This document shows, piece after piece, positions 63,947-64,000 of a stretch of 64,000 bases of DNA (the first letter of the stretch is position 1; every line of letters starts with the position of its first letter). The stretch lies in contig NZ_BAAAWO010000001.1 of assembly GCF_039535115.1 (NCBI RefSeq), positions 4,278,001-4,342,000 of the forward strand, written 5' to 3'. The stretch comes from Paeniglutamicibacter sulfureus. GTDB lineage: Bacteria > Actinomycetota > Actinomycetes > Actinomycetales > Micrococcaceae. The notes below the pieces were generated by a model. It made no database searches. It was not told where the DNA came from and worked only from the letters and a program-made list of their open reading frames with translations. The position numbers and the translations under genes are program-made.

Positions 63947-64000
63947 ATGACAAATAAAACGGAACTCGCGGACTGGACGGGTCCGCTCGTGTCAGGCCCG
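63947..64000 (+). CDS. Start of an unidentified gene, cut by window end
   Basis: ATG 63947 with TGGAG about eight bases upstream opens a frame to the last base: MTNKTELADWTGPLVSGP. Eighteen codons are too few to name a family. Same strand and local composition as the aspartokinase homologue, so possibly part of the same cluster. Confidence 0.5.
   Translation, partial: MTNKTELADWTGPLVSGP

Overview
The window is a high-GC chromosomal segment from an actinobacterium. Gene content and order (M23 peptidase, rpsB-tsf-pyrH-frr-cdsA, then dxr-rseP-ispG-GNAT and proS), frequent GTG/TTG starts, overlapping GTGA/ATGA gene junctions and a DtxR/IdeR-like iron box point to Micrococcales, most likely an Arthrobacter/Paeniglutamicibacter-like member of the Micrococcaceae. 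That assignment is inference from gene order and protein character; no 16S gene is present.

Layout. 0-3.3 kb: two GT4 glycosyltransferases (the first cut by the window start) with an elongator tRNA-Met between them, and a convergent secreted M23 peptidase. 3.8-8.9 kb: the translation and lipid core rpsB, tsf, pyrH, frr, cdsA and a DivIVA-repeat protein. 8.9-15.1 kb: two monocarboxylate-type symporter cassettes (each a DUF485 protein plus an SSS symporter) on either side of a LytS/LytTR two-component system. 15.3-19.5 kb: a branched-chain 2-oxoacid dehydrogenase operon (E1 alpha, E1 beta, E2) with a divergent Lrp/AsnC regulator. 19.7-31.8 kb: two consecutive peptide/nickel-type ABC importers of identical architecture (binding lipoprotein, two permeases, one double ATPase). 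31.9-35.1 kb: a GNAT, and a TetR regulator divergent from an acyl-CoA dehydrogenase and a MaoC-like hydratase. 35.1-40.7 kb: a CitA/CitB-like two-component system divergent from a tctCBA tricarboxylate transporter. 40.9-43.5 kb: dxr and the site-2 protease rseP.

43.5-51.2 kb is an accessory insertion between rseP and ispG, which are normally neighbours. It holds an unrecognised gene whose 3' end was split by an IS1380-family element; that element was itself split by an IS21-family element. Both insertions have exact target duplications, so the unknown gene (443 aa) and the IS1380 transposase (464 aa) can both be rebuilt in frame. A lipoprotein gene broken by an in-frame amber codon and a YciI-like gene follow. 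51.3-54.2 kb: ispG, a DUF4081/GNAT protein and a secreted lipoprotein. 54.3-58.4 kb: a siderophore ABC importer (binding protein divergent from two permeases and an ATPase). 58.9-61.6 kb: proS and a TSUP-family permease. 61.6-64 kb: a gene-poor, lower-GC end containing a strongly diverged aspartate-kinase homologue with altered catalytic motifs and the first codons of a further gene that leaves the window.

Functionally the block between the DivIVA gene and dxr is a nutrient-uptake and carboxylate-catabolism block (pyruvate/acetate-like acids, branched-chain oxoacids, peptides, acyl-CoA, tricarboxylates), mostly with local regulators. The most unusual parts are the nested insertion sequences in an unknown gene and the atypical aspartokinase homologue at the right edge.
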